From: Luteipulveratus mongoliensis
Lineage (GTDB): Bacteria > Actinomycetota > Actinomycetes > Actinomycetales > Dermatophilaceae
NCBI RefSeq assembly: GCF_001190945.1
Contig: NZ_CP011112.1
Coordinates: forward strand, 2,108,001-2,172,000
DNA length: 64,000 bases
Reading direction: 5' to 3'
Under the pieces are notes generated by a model that was not told the DNA's origin, searched no databases, and saw only the letters and a list, made by a program, of their open reading frames with translations. Numbering within the stretch: the stretch's first letter is position 1; every line of letters begins with the position of its first letter. A program made the position numbers and the translations under genes. Of this stretch, positions 24,955 to 32,427 are shown one piece after another.

Positions 24955-24986
24955 ACGGCGCGTGAACCATGAGGTTCACGCGCCGT
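24955..24986 (+). terminator. Strong 14-bp hairpin terminator
   Basis: ACGGCGCGTGAACC (24955-24968) pairs perfectly with GGTTCACGCGCCGT (24973-24986) around ATGA, 20 nt after the antitoxin stop. No T-tract follows. It also lies downstream of the leftward microprotein at 25136, so it could act in both directions. Confidence 0.8.
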
Positions 24987-25135
24987 CTGGCGTTCTGTGG
25001 CCGCCGAGCTCAGGCGGGTCCTGCGGCAGTCAGGGCGGTCACGCGCTCGTAGCGGCGCACCTGGGACCGGAGCTCGCAGACGGTCCGGTGCGACGTGACC
25101 GGCACACGCAGTGCCTGTCGGGGCCGCGCCCGGTG

Positions 25136-25315
25136 TCAGTGCGAGAGAGCGGCGTGGCGGTAGTAACGCACCAGAGGCTGACGCTGGGCCACGCGGATCT
25201 TGCGGTTGCGAGCGAAGTACTGGACGGTCCACCGACCCGCGGTCGCCGCGGTGACGACGAGGGCGATGGCAACGATGATGCTCAGACCAATGAAGAATGC
25301 GGGAAGAGCGTTCAT
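25136..25315 (-). CDS. Single-span microprotein 1 of a paralogous pair
   Basis: This 59-aa protein begins MNALPAFFIGLSIIVAIALV, a transmembrane helix starting at residue 4, followed by a basic region (YFARNRKIRVAQRQ). It is paralogous to the 63-aa protein at 25407-25598: 13 of the first 16 residues are identical. AAAGGAAC lies 5 nt before the ATG. Immediately upstream is a pair of the palindromic operator found twice in this module. No enzyme motif is present. Likely an inner-membrane microprotein under TetR control; function unknown. Confidence 0.8.
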   Translation of the reverse strand: MNALPAFFIGLSIIVAIALVVTAATAGRWTVQYFARNRKIRVAQRQPLVRYYRHAALSH

Positions 25316-25328
25316 GATGTGTTCCTTT

Positions 25329-25371
25329 CTACATCTGTAGTGCGGCTCTGAAAACGAAACTACGCCTGTAG
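25329..25371. promoter_or_regulatory. Operator pair upstream of microprotein 1
   Basis: CTACATCTGTAG (25329-25340) and CTACGCCTGTAG (25360-25371) are two 12-nt near-palindromes 31 nt apart. Both are followed by T and resemble the pair at 25611-25649. The first lies 13 nt from the start codon, so binding would block initiation. The sequence between the sites includes a GTAGTTTCG stretch (minus strand) also found in the second copy. Confidence 0.75.
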
Positions 25372-25406
25372 TGCGAGCGGTGCAAGTCGAGAGAGCGTGG
25401 CGTCCG

Positions 25407-25598
25407 TCACGTCGTCTGCGGGCGGGTCAGCGCGCGGCGATAGTCGGCCAGGCTGACGCGCTCGTCCGGCCCGCTCGCAGCAGGTCGGCGAGCTGCGCGA
25501 CGGTCGTACAGCCAGGCGGTGATCGTGGCGGTGGAGGCGATCAGGCCGAGGGCGACGATGATGCTGAGGCCGATGAAGAATCCGGGTAGGGCGCTCAC
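25407..25598 (-). CDS. Single-span microprotein 2 of a paralogous pair
   Basis: This 63-aa protein begins MSALPGFFIGLSIIVALGLI, one transmembrane helix, then a basic cytoplasmic tail (YDRRAARRPAASGPDERVSL). The GTG start has AAGGGAAC about 5 nt upstream, paralleling microprotein 1. The shared N-terminus and shared promoter architecture show that gene and control region were duplicated together. It lies 91 nt upstream of microprotein 1 on the same strand and is divergent from the TetR gene at 25773. Confidence 0.8.
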   Translation of the reverse strand: MSALPGFFIGLSIIVALGLIASTATITAWLYDRRAARRPAASGPDERVSLADYRRALTRPQTT

Positions 25599-25610
25599 AG
25601 CGGTTCCCTT

Positions 25611-25649
25611 CTACAGGTGTAGTGAATGAGATCGAAACTACACGTGTAG
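25611..25649. promoter_or_regulatory. Operator pair between microprotein 2 and tetR
   Basis: CTACAGGTGTAG (25611-25622) and CTACACGTGTAG (25638-25649, a perfect palindrome) lie 27 nt apart in the divergent region. With the pair at 25329-25371 they make four copies of CTACANNTGTAG within 321 nt. The divergent TetR is the obvious binding protein. Confidence 0.78.
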
Positions 25650-25669
25650 TGGTGGACTGACAAGGGTGG

Positions 25670-25689
25670 CGCGGGTACCAGTACCCGCG
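25670..25689. repeat. Perfect inverted repeat upstream of tetR
   Basis: CGCGGGTAC (25670-25678) and GTACCCGCG (25681-25689) are exact complements around CA, between the operator pair and the tetR start. It may be a leader hairpin or a second regulator site. Confidence 0.6.
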
Positions 25690-25772
25690 GTCCGCAGAGC
25701 CTGACGTGGACGGCGGAGTCTGCGAGGATGAGCCGTTGGAAGCCAGTAGACGGATCGGACGAAGGGGGCACG

Positions 25773-26423
25773 GTGACGGCAGCACCAGGTGTCGGGCCAC
25801 GGACTCCGGCCGTCGACCGGGAGGCCCCGACGGCACGGCAGGTTCAGCTGCTGACTGCGGCCGTGCAGGTCGTGGGGGAGTCGGGCCTACGCGGGCTGAC
25901 GCATCGCGCCGTCGACCGGGAAGCCGGTCTGCCCGAGGGCACCTGCTCGGTGTCGTACCGCACCCGGATCGCCCTGCTCAGTGCGCTGGCGGAGTTCGTC
26001 GGCAACACGTTGACCGACCAGATCCAGGCGATGGGCGACGTGCTCCCGGAGCCTGAGGAGGCGGGCGGGCCCGAGCCTGCTATCGCGGCCACCATCGATC
26101 TGCTGAGCGGGTGGCTGCAGTTCCCGGCCGGACTGATCTGCATGTGTGAGCTGGGTCTGGAGATGATCCGTACGCCGTCGCTGCGTGAGATGTTCCAGCC
26201 GTGGCGCGAGCACATGCTGGACGTGGTCGAGGGGATCGTCGAGCGTGGCGGCAAGACCGAGCCGCGGCTGCGGGCCCAGGCCATCCTCGCCAGCGTCGAG
26301 GGCGTCCTGATGAGTGCTCTCGAGCGCACTCCGGAGGAGCGGACGGACTACCTGCGCGACACGCTGTCGATGGTGATGCGAGGTCTGACCGAGATCGACC
26401 TCGAAGCGCCTACTGGTCCTTGA
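25773..26423 (+). CDS. TetR-family regulator of the microprotein module
   Basis: This 216-aa protein has a TetR helix-turn-helix ([41 protein letters not shown], about 20-62) and a C-terminal helical domain with [22 protein letters not shown]. The GTG start at 25773 is chosen for the AAGGGGG 4 nt upstream; an ATG at 25728 lacks one. It is divergent from two microprotein genes whose promoters carry four copies of one palindrome, so it very likely represses them and perhaps itself. The ligand is unknown; two Cys in LICMCEL could in principle sense redox or metal. Its 3' end overlaps accA3 by 14 nt, convergently. Confidence 0.88.
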   Translation: MTAAPGVGPRTPAVDREAPTARQVQLLTAAVQVVGESGLRGLTHRAVDREAGLPEGTCSVSYRTRIALLSALAEFVGNTLTDQIQAMGDVLPEPEEAGGPEPAIAATIDLLSGWLQFPAGLICMCELGLEMIRTPSLREMFQPWREHMLDVVEGIVERGGKTEPRLRAQAILASVEGVLMSALERTPEERTDYLRDTLSMVMRGLTEIDLEAPTGP

Positions 26424-28185
26424 TCTCGGCGAGCACGCTGCCGGCGCTGACCGTCTCGCCGACCTGAGCGCTCAGCCCTGTCACGACGCCGGCCTTGTGT
26501 GCGGCGATCGGCTGCTCCATCTTCATGGCCTCGAGCACGACGACCGTGTCACCCTGCTCGACTGTGGCGCCATCCTCGACGGCGAGCTTGACGATCGTGC
26601 CCTGCATCGGCGCGGTCAGTGAGTCGCCTGACGCGGCCGCACCGCCACCGGCCGCCCGGCCGCGCTTGGGCGCCTTCTTCTTGGCCGCGCTCCCGCCGCC
26701 ACCGCCGAGCTGCAGGTCACCCGGCAGCGAGACCTCGAGACGCTTGCCGCCGACCTCGACGACCAGGCTCTGCCGCGCGGCAGGCGCCTCGGTCTCGGCA
26801 GCCGGCCCACCAGCGTACGGCTGGATCTGGTTGTCGAACTCGGTCTCGATCCAGCGGGTGTGGATCGTGAAGGGCTTGTCGCCCTCGGGCGCGAACGCCG
26901 GGTCGGAGACGACCGCGCGGTGGAACGGCAGCACCGTCGGCATGCCGTCGACGACGAACTCGTCCAGCGCTCGCCGTGAGCGCTCGAGGGCCTCCTGGCG
27001 GGTGCGACCGGTGACGATCAGCTTGGCGAGCATCGAGTCGAACGCGCCACCGATGACATCGCCCTCGACGATGCCGGAGTCGACGCGGACACCCGGGCCC
27101 GATGGCGGCTGGAAGACCGCGACGGTGCCCGGTGCCGGCAGGAAGTTGCGACCGGCGTCCTCGCCGTTGATGCGGAACTCGATCGAGTGCGCGTGCGGCT
27201 CCGGGTCGTCGTAGCCGAGGTCCTCGCCCTGGGCGATGCGCAGCTGCTCGCGCACCAGATCGATGCCGGTGACTTCCTCGGACACCGGGTGCTCGACCTG
27301 GAGACGGGTGTTGACCTCGAGGAAGGAGATGTTGCCGTCCTGGCCCACGAGATATTCGCAGGTGCCGGCGCCGACGTAGCCGGCCTCGGTCAGGATCGCC
27401 TTGGAGGCGCGGACCAGCTCGGTGTGCTGCTCCTCGGTGAGGAACGGAGCCGGCGCCTCCTCGACGAGCTTCTGGTTGCGGCGCTGCAGCGAGCAGTCGC
27501 GCGTGGAGACCACGACGACGTTGCCGTGGGTGTCCGCGAGGCACTGGGTCTCGACGTGGCGCGGCTTGTCGAGGAAGCGCTCGACGAAGCACTCGCCGCG
27601 CCCGAACGCCGTGACGGCCTCGCGGACCGCGGAGTCGTAGAGGTCCGGGATCTCCTCGATGGTGCGGGCGACCTTGAGGCCACGCCCGCCACCGCCGTAC
27701 GCCGCCTTGATGGCCACGGGGACGCCGTGCTCCTTGGCGAACGCGACGACCTCGTCACTGCCCGTGACGGGCTCCGAGGTGCCCGGCACCAGAGGGGCGC
27801 CCGCCTTGGTCGCGATGTGGCGGGCCTTGACCTTGTCGCCGAGAGAGTCGATCGCCTTGGGGCCAGGGCCGATCCAGGTCAGGCCGGCGTCGATGACCTT
27901 CTGGGCGAAGTCGGCGTTCTCAGCGAGGAAGCCGTAGCCGGGGTGCACCGAGTCGGCACCCGACTGAGCGGCGACCTCAAGCAGCTTGTCCTGCAGGAGG
28001 TAGGAGTCGGCCGGCGTCGAGCCGCCCAGGGCGTACGCCTCGTCGGCGACCTTGACATGGAGCGCGTCGCGGTCCGGCTCGGCATAGACCGCCACGGAGG
28101 CGATGCCGGCGTCCTTGCAGGCCCGGGCGATGCGGACGGCGATCTCACCACGGTTGGCGATGAGGACTTTGTGCAATGGCTCCAT
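26410..28185 (-). CDS. accA3: Acyl-CoA carboxylase alpha subunit (biotin carboxylase + BCCP)
   Basis: This 591-aa protein carboxylates its own biotin with ATP and bicarbonate. Residues 1-115 ([21 protein letters not shown]) form the preATP-grasp domain, [11 protein letters not shown] near 165 the ATP loop, [20 protein letters not shown] near 285-305 the catalytic region, and the C-terminus is a biotinyl domain with EAMKMEQP, biotin on Lys555. An Ala/Gly/Lys-rich linker precedes it. Layout and context match AccA3, the shared alpha subunit of mycobacterial acyl-CoA carboxylases; partners AccD, AccE and BirA lie at 52.6-55.3 kb. The ATG has TAAAGT 7 nt upstream (28198-28193), indicating a leaderless mRNA. 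Confidence 0.94.
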   Translation of the reverse strand: MEPLHKVLIANRGEIAVRIARACKDAGIASVAVYAEPDRDALHVKVADEAYALGGSTPADSYLLQDKLLEVAAQSGADSVHPGYGFLAENADFAQKVIDAGLTWIGPGPKAIDSLGDKVKARHIATKAGAPLVPGTSEPVTGSDEVVAFAKEHGVPVAIKAAYGGGGRGLKVARTIEEIPDLYDSAVREAVTAFGRGECFVERFLDKPRHVETQCLADTHGNVVVVSTRDCSLQRRNQKLVEEAPAPFLTEEQHTELVRASKAILTEAGYVGAGTCEYLVGQDGNISFLEVNTRLQVEHPVSEEVTGIDLVREQLRIAQGEDLGYDDPEPHAHSIEFRINGEDAGRNFLPAPGTVAVFQPPSGPGVRVDSGIVEGDVIGGAFDSMLAKLIVTGRTRQEALERSRRALDEFVVDGMPTVLPFHRAVVSDPAFAPEGDKPFTIHTRWIETEFDNQIQPYAGGPAAETEAPAARQSLVVEVGGKRLEVSLPGDLQLGGGGGSAAKKKAPKRGRAAGGGAAASGDSLTAPMQGTIVKLAVEDGATVEQGDTVVVLEAMKMEQPIAAHKAGVVTGLSAQVGETVSAGSVLAEIKDQ

Positions 28186-28277
28186 GGCCGCGACTTTAGC
28201 GGCCAGTGACGGCGGTCACGGCCACGGGTGCGAGGAGGGCGGGCATAACGGGGGGCTGCCATGAGTTGGCCTCAGGT

Positions 28278-29129
28278 ATGACGGAAACAGCAACGACTCC
28301 TGTGCCGACAGTCTCCTTGCGGGCCGGCGCCGCCTCGGTCGAGATGCCCCAGCTGGGCTTCGGCGTGTGGCAGGTCCCGGACGACGAGGCCACTCCGGCG
28401 GTCAAGGCCGCGCTGGACGCTGGTTATCGCAGCATCGACTCGGCCGCGATCTACGGCAACGAGGCGGGCGTCGGCCGCGCGCTCGCCGAGTCGGACGTGG
28501 CCCGCGAGGACATCTTCGTGACCACCAAGGTGTGGAACGCCGACCAGGGTTACGACGCGACGCTCAAGGCGTTCGACGTGTCGGCCGACAAGCTCGGCGG
28601 GGACCCGGACCTCTATCTCATCCACTGGCCGCGCCCGGCCAAGGACGAGTACGTCGACACCTACCGCGCGCTGATCAAGCTGCGTGAGGACGGCCGCGTC
28701 AAGGCGGTCGGCGTCTGCAACTTCAACATCGACCACTTGCAGCGCGTGCACGACGAGCTCGGTGAGTTCCCGGCGATCAACCAGATCGAGCTGCACCCGC
28801 TGCTGCAGCAGGCGGAGCTGCGAGACTTCCACTCTGCCAACGGGATTCACACTGAGGCGTGGAGCCCGCTCGCTCAGGGCGGCGAGCTGCTCGCCGATCC
28901 CGTGGTCGCCAAGATCGCGGAGAAGGCGGGCCGTACGCCTGCCCAGGTGATCCTGCGCTGGCACGTCCAGCTCGGCAATGTCGTGATCCCCAAGTCGGTC
29001 ACGCCGTCGCGAATCGCGGAGAACTTCGACGTCTTCGGGTTCACCCTGGACGACGAGGACCTCGCCGCGATCGCCGGTCTGGACGCGGGGACCCGCCTCG
29101 GTCTCGACCCCGCCGCGTTCAACGACTGA
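28278..29129 (+). CDS. Aldo/keto reductase
   Basis: This 283-aa AKR reduces carbonyls with NADPH. The catalytic tetrad is visible: Asp54 and Tyr59 (SIDSAAIYGNE), Lys84 (VTTKVWN) and His116 (YLIHWPRP). NADPH-binding motifs VGVCNFNIDHL and VIPKSVTPSRIAENFDVF are present, as in the 2,5-diketo-gluconate reductase-like AKR5 group. It starts at ATG 28278; no Shine-Dalgarno is clear. A long hairpin 29 nt after the stop ends transcription. Confidence 0.92.
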   Translation: MTETATTPVPTVSLRAGAASVEMPQLGFGVWQVPDDEATPAVKAALDAGYRSIDSAAIYGNEAGVGRALAESDVAREDIFVTTKVWNADQGYDATLKAFDVSADKLGGDPDLYLIHWPRPAKDEYVDTYRALIKLREDGRVKAVGVCNFNIDHLQRVHDELGEFPAINQIELHPLLQQAELRDFHSANGIHTEAWSPLAQGGELLADPVVAKIAEKAGRTPAQVILRWHVQLGNVVIPKSVTPSRIAENFDVFGFTLDDEDLAAIAGLDAGTRLGLDPAAFND

Positions 29130-29158
29130 GTCGCCTCACGCGCGCCAACCTCTAGGCT

Positions 29159-29196
29159 GAACGCCGGTCCTGCCCGTCTCGGGCGGGCCGGCGTTC
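29159..29196 (+). terminator. Hairpin after the aldo/keto reductase gene
   Basis: GAACGCCGG (29159-29167) pairs with CCGGCGTTC (29188-29196); inside it GCCCG and CGGGC (29172-29176, 29180-29184) form a second stem. No T-tract follows. The right arm overlaps the first copy of the 14-bp repeat. Confidence 0.7.
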
Positions 29197-29234
29197 CTGC
29201 TGACCAGTTCCTGCAGACCTGTTCCTGCAGACCA
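29193..29234 (+). repeat. Three tandem 14-bp repeats upstream of the XRE gene
   Basis: GTTCCTGCTGACCA, GTTCCTGCAGACCT and GTTCCTGCAGACCA sit head to tail at 29193-29206, 29207-29220 and 29221-29234. They end just before AGGGGAGG and the GTG at 29247. Iterated sites beside a DNA-binding-protein gene suggest an operator array. Confidence 0.9.
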
Positions 29235-29246
29235 AGGGGAGGGCTC

Positions 29247-29717
29247 GTGGACGACGACGCCGAGATCGAGCGCAACCGCACGCTGCAGGCGCAGCTGTAC
29301 GGCGAGCCGCTCGGTCCGTTGCTGCGCCGCCTGGTCGCGGCCCTGGGCATCACCCAGGCACGGCTGGCCGACGTCCTGGGGCTCTCAGCGCCGATGCTGT
29401 CCCAGCTGGCCAGTGGCCGCCGGGTCAAGATCGGCAACCCGGCCGTCGTCGGCAGGCTCCGGACCCTCGTCGACGTGGTGGAGTCAGGCCGAGTGCTCGA
29501 CCCGACGCAGCTGGAGCAGGAGCTGGCCCGGGTGCACGCCGCGCAGGCGCCGCTGACGGGTCCATCGACGACGGCCGACCGTTCGACACTGCTCGGTGGC
29601 CTGCGCGCGGCGGCGTCGCCGGCCCAGCTGATCGCGGCTGCACAGGCCGTCGCACCGATATCGAAGGACCTGGCCGACCTGCTGGGCCGCGCTGCTGGAG
29701 GGAATGCACGTGGGTGA
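29247..29717 (+). CDS. XRE-like helix-turn-helix protein
   Basis: This 156-aa protein has an N-terminal HTH (GPLLRRLVAALGITQARLAD then VLGLSAPMLSQLASGRRVKI, about 23-63) and a helical remainder. AGGGGAGG lies 4 nt before the GTG. It overlaps the kinase gene by 8 nt, so the two proteins are co-translated and probably co-functional: the kinase may phosphorylate it, or it may control the kinase operon through the 14-bp repeats. Similar DNA-binding-protein/kinase pairs occur in actinobacteria, but I cannot name this one. Confidence 0.85.
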   Translation: MDDDAEIERNRTLQAQLYGEPLGPLLRRLVAALGITQARLADVLGLSAPMLSQLASGRRVKIGNPAVVGRLRTLVDVVESGRVLDPTQLEQELARVHAAQAPLTGPSTTADRSTLLGGLRAAASPAQLIAAAQAVAPISKDLADLLGRAAGGNARG

Positions 29718-31053
29718 GGTCTTTGCGGGTCGCTACGAGCTGATCGACATGATCGGCGAGGGCGGCATGGGGGCGGTCTGGCGCGTACGCGACCTGCGCC
29801 GCGAACGGATCATCGCCGCGAAGGTGCTGCGCCAGTCCGACGCGGGTTCGTTGCTGCGCTTCATGCGCGAGCAGGGCGTACGCATCCATCACCCGCACGT
29901 CGTCACGCCGCTCGGCTGGGCCGGCGAGGACGACAAGGTGCTGTTCACCATGCCGATCGTCGAGGGCGGGTCGGTCTCGACTCTGGTCGGCGACTACGGC
30001 GCCCTGCCCGCGGCGTACGCCACTGAGCTGATCCGTCAGATGCTCACGGCGCTCGCCGCAGTCCACGACACCGGCGTCGTCCATCGCGACATCAAGCCGG
30101 CCAATCTGCTGCTGGACGCGACGGCCACGGACAAGCCACACCTGTGGCTCACCGACTTCGGGCTGGCCGTGGCGGTCGACGCTCCACGGCTGACGAGTCG
30201 CTCCGTCGTGATGGGGACGCCGGGCTTCCTGGCTCCTGAGCAGCTGCGTGGCGCGGACCCCGACCCGCGGTCGGACCTCTACGCCGCCGGCATGGTCGGC
30301 TTGCAGATGCTGACCGGCCATCGTCCTCGGCCGCAGATGCGGTCCGACCGTCTCGACCTCCCTCCCCGACCCGACGGGACGCCAGAGGCGTTGTGGGAGC
30401 TGATGATTCGGCTCGCAGACCCCGATCCTGACGGGCGTCCCGCCACCGCCCACGCCGCCCTCGAAGTCCTCGCCGACCCGTCGTTCGCGTGGGTCGAGCA
30501 GGGCGAGATCGAGGTCTTCCGGCAGATGCCCGACCTGCAGGGCGTCAGTGAGGGCGAGTTCCTACGTCCGGGCGAGGAGAGCGACCCGACCGGCAACGGG
30601 ACGGACTTCGCGGCTCGGACCGGCAGCTCGACGCTGCCGCAGACAGCCGATGCGACGCTACGTCAGCCGGCCGTCGCTCCTCCGACGGCTGTGCCGATGC
30701 CGACGCGCGCCGCGGCTCGAGGCGCGACTCCGGCGTACGCCCCCGCAGGGACCTCGACAGCGTCACCGATCTACACCGGGGCTCAGGGACCCGCTGTCAC
30801 CCCACGGAAGGGTGGTGGTCGAGGTCCGCTCGCGGTCCTGATCGGCGCGCCGCTCCTGGCGGCCCTCGCCGTGGCCCTGCTGGTCTGGGCTCCCTGGTCC
30901 GGTGGCGGCACGACCGACACGCAGACTCCCGGGCAGGCCGTGCAAGGCGGGACCTGCTCATTCCGTGATGCCGGGACGTTCGAGGGCGACCAGTCGGGCA
31001 AGCGGCTGGAGTGTGTGGTGCAGGGCGACCGCTACGTCTGGGCCAAGCCCTAG
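29710..31053 (+). CDS. Membrane serine/threonine protein kinase (PknB-like)
   Basis: This 447-aa protein has a cytoplasmic kinase domain (about 1-270), a Pro/Thr/Ala-rich juxtamembrane linker, a transmembrane helix (PLAVLIGAPLLAALAVALLV near 370) and a short extracellular tail with two cysteines (GGTCSFRDAG and LECVVQG). Kinase motifs are complete: GEGGMGAVWRV, the lysine of IAAKVL (Lys38), HRDIKPANLL (125-134), DFG (149-151) and GTPGFLAPEQ. GTG 29710 fits the GGAGGGA 6 nt upstream; ATG 29704 would be too close to it. It overlaps the XRE gene and ends in a CTAG shared with the convergent secreted-protein gene. The tail is too short to be a PASTA sensor. Confidence 0.9.
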   Translation: MGEVFAGRYELIDMIGEGGMGAVWRVRDLRRERIIAAKVLRQSDAGSLLRFMREQGVRIHHPHVVTPLGWAGEDDKVLFTMPIVEGGSVSTLVGDYGALPAAYATELIRQMLTALAAVHDTGVVHRDIKPANLLLDATATDKPHLWLTDFGLAVAVDAPRLTSRSVVMGTPGFLAPEQLRGADPDPRSDLYAAGMVGLQMLTGHRPRPQMRSDRLDLPPRPDGTPEALWELMIRLADPDPDGRPATAHAALEVLADPSFAWVEQGEIEVFRQMPDLQGVSEGEFLRPGEESDPTGNGTDFAARTGSSTLPQTADATLRQPAVAPPTAVPMPTRAAARGATPAYAPAGTSTASPIYTGAQGPAVTPRKGGGRGPLAVLIGAPLLAALAVALLVWAPWSGGGTTDTQTPGQAVQGGTCSFRDAGTFEGDQSGKRLECVVQGDRYVWAKP

Positions 31054-32405
31054 CTGGTCCGGCGTCGGGCGCGCAGGGCCCAGGCAACCGCAGCGGCGGC
31101 GAGCAGGACGACAAGGACGCCGCCGCCGATCCGCGCCCATGGTGTCGATGAGCCGTCACCGGACTTCTCGCTACCGACGCTCAACCGGCCGGCCGCGGGC
31201 TCGGCGACGGGCTGGTTGCCTGCGTTGACGTACGACGGGCCCTTGGTCGGCTGACCCTGTACGTCGATCGTGACGGTCGCGGGGAGGGGCTTGGCCTTGG
31301 CGGCACCGGCGGCGGCCTCCGCGTCGAACGGCACAGTCGTCACCGACACGTAGTACCAGCCGGGCAGGTCGGTCCACTGAGCGGCGTTCAGGCCGACCTT
31401 GCCGGTCGCGTCGGTGCCGTTCTTGTAGCTCAACGTGCGGTTGCCCCAGGCGACGGGCGCGGTGAAGCTGGACAACAGCTTGGAGTCGCCCTCATTGGCC
31501 GACAGCGTCGACTGGTCGCTGGAGGACGACGGGTCGATCGGAACACGCTGGGGCGTCCAGAGCGTCATGTTGGCGGTCGTCTGGACCGGCACGGCCACCT
31601 GCGAGCCGTTCTGCGGCAGCTGCACGGACGCGCCCAGGCGCTGACCCCACTCCAGCCGGACGCGGTAGTAGACCGTCTCGCCCAGACACAGGGTGACCGG
31701 GTAGCCGCCCGGCTTGAGAGTCGGTGCGTCGCTGAAGCCGTGGCCGGGCGCGACGGCCGGGCCGACGGCCTTGGGCTGGGTGACCAGCTCGCTCATCTGC
31801 GCTGCTGTCGCCGGAGTGCCGGTGCCCGTCGCCTTCGGCTCGCGGCTGACCAGGATCTCGGCCGGCAGGGGCTGGGCGGTGGCCGGGGCCTCGCGGGTGA
31901 CCTCGACGAGGAACGACGTCGCCGTGGCGCACTTGTCGTCGTAGGAGGTGTCGCGGTCGGTGTCGGCGGCATCGACGAACGCTGTCGTCGACAGGAGCCA
32001 GAGGTTGTCGTCCTTGCTCACCCGGCTGTTGCTGCTGCTGATCGTGCTGCCACAGGACGTGTCGTTCTCGTCGGCGAGCTTGAGCTTGACCGACAGCTCG
32101 TGATCGTCCGTGGAGAAGTACGGCTGCCCCTTCTCCGTGGCGAATCCGCTGACCGTCACCACGAGTGACTCACCGGCGGACCGCTTCACGATGCCGAAAC
32201 GGCTCGTCGTGTCCGTGGGGAGCGTGGTCCGTGACAAGCCCGGCTTCAGCTCGGGCGCCGAGCCGCTCGCGCTGTTGAGCTCGACCGGCGTGCCCTGGAC
32301 GGTGAAGGGCGCAACCGGGTCGGCTGCGTACGCCGGGTGCGCGCCGAGCGCTGCACCCGTCGCGATGAGCAGGATGGCGCCGGCAGTCAGAAGTCGAGAA
32401 GGCAC
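31050..32405 (-). CDS. Secreted, C-terminally membrane-anchored protein
   Basis: This 451-aa protein has a signal peptide (LLTAGAILLIATGAALGAHPAYA, cleavage near residue 28) and a C-terminal helix (GGGVLVVLLAAAAVAWALRARRRTS), so it faces outside and stays in the membrane. The ectodomain seems to contain two related beta-rich parts, one starting ELKPGLSRTTLP and the other TLKPGGYPVTLCLGE; both continue into a (R)-F/Y-x-I/V-x-R/L pattern. GTG 32405 has TACTGT 5 nt upstream (leaderless layout), which favours it over a GTG 51 nt earlier. It follows vWA and MoxR genes and is convergent with the kinase. I do not recognise a named family. Confidence 0.75.
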   Translation of the reverse strand: MPSRLLTAGAILLIATGAALGAHPAYAADPVAPFTVQGTPVELNSASGSAPELKPGLSRTTLPTDTTSRFGIVKRSAGESLVVTVSGFATEKGQPYFSTDDHELSVKLKLADENDTSCGSTISSSNSRVSKDDNLWLLSTTAFVDAADTDRDTSYDDKCATATSFLVEVTREAPATAQPLPAEILVSREPKATGTGTPATAAQMSELVTQPKAVGPAVAPGHGFSDAPTLKPGGYPVTLCLGETVYYRVRLEWGQRLGASVQLPQNGSQVAVPVQTTANMTLWTPQRVPIDPSSSSDQSTLSANEGDSKLLSSFTAPVAWGNRTLSYKNGTDATGKVGLNAAQWTDLPGWYYVSVTTVPFDAEAAAGAAKAKPLPATVTIDVQGQPTKGPSYVNAGNQPVAEPAAGRLSVGSEKSGDGSSTPWARIGGGVLVVLLAAAAVAWALRARRRTS

Positions 32406-32427
32406 GGGGGACAGTATGGCTCGCTGC

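Noticed and set aside
25010-25135. An in-frame 41-codon extension after the stop of microprotein 1
   Set aside because: It has no similarity to the tail of microprotein 2 and ends near a terminator; chance opening in high-GC DNA is enough to explain it.
29193-29234. A minimal CRISPR-like array
   Set aside because: The 14-bp units are contiguous without spacers and no cas gene is present.
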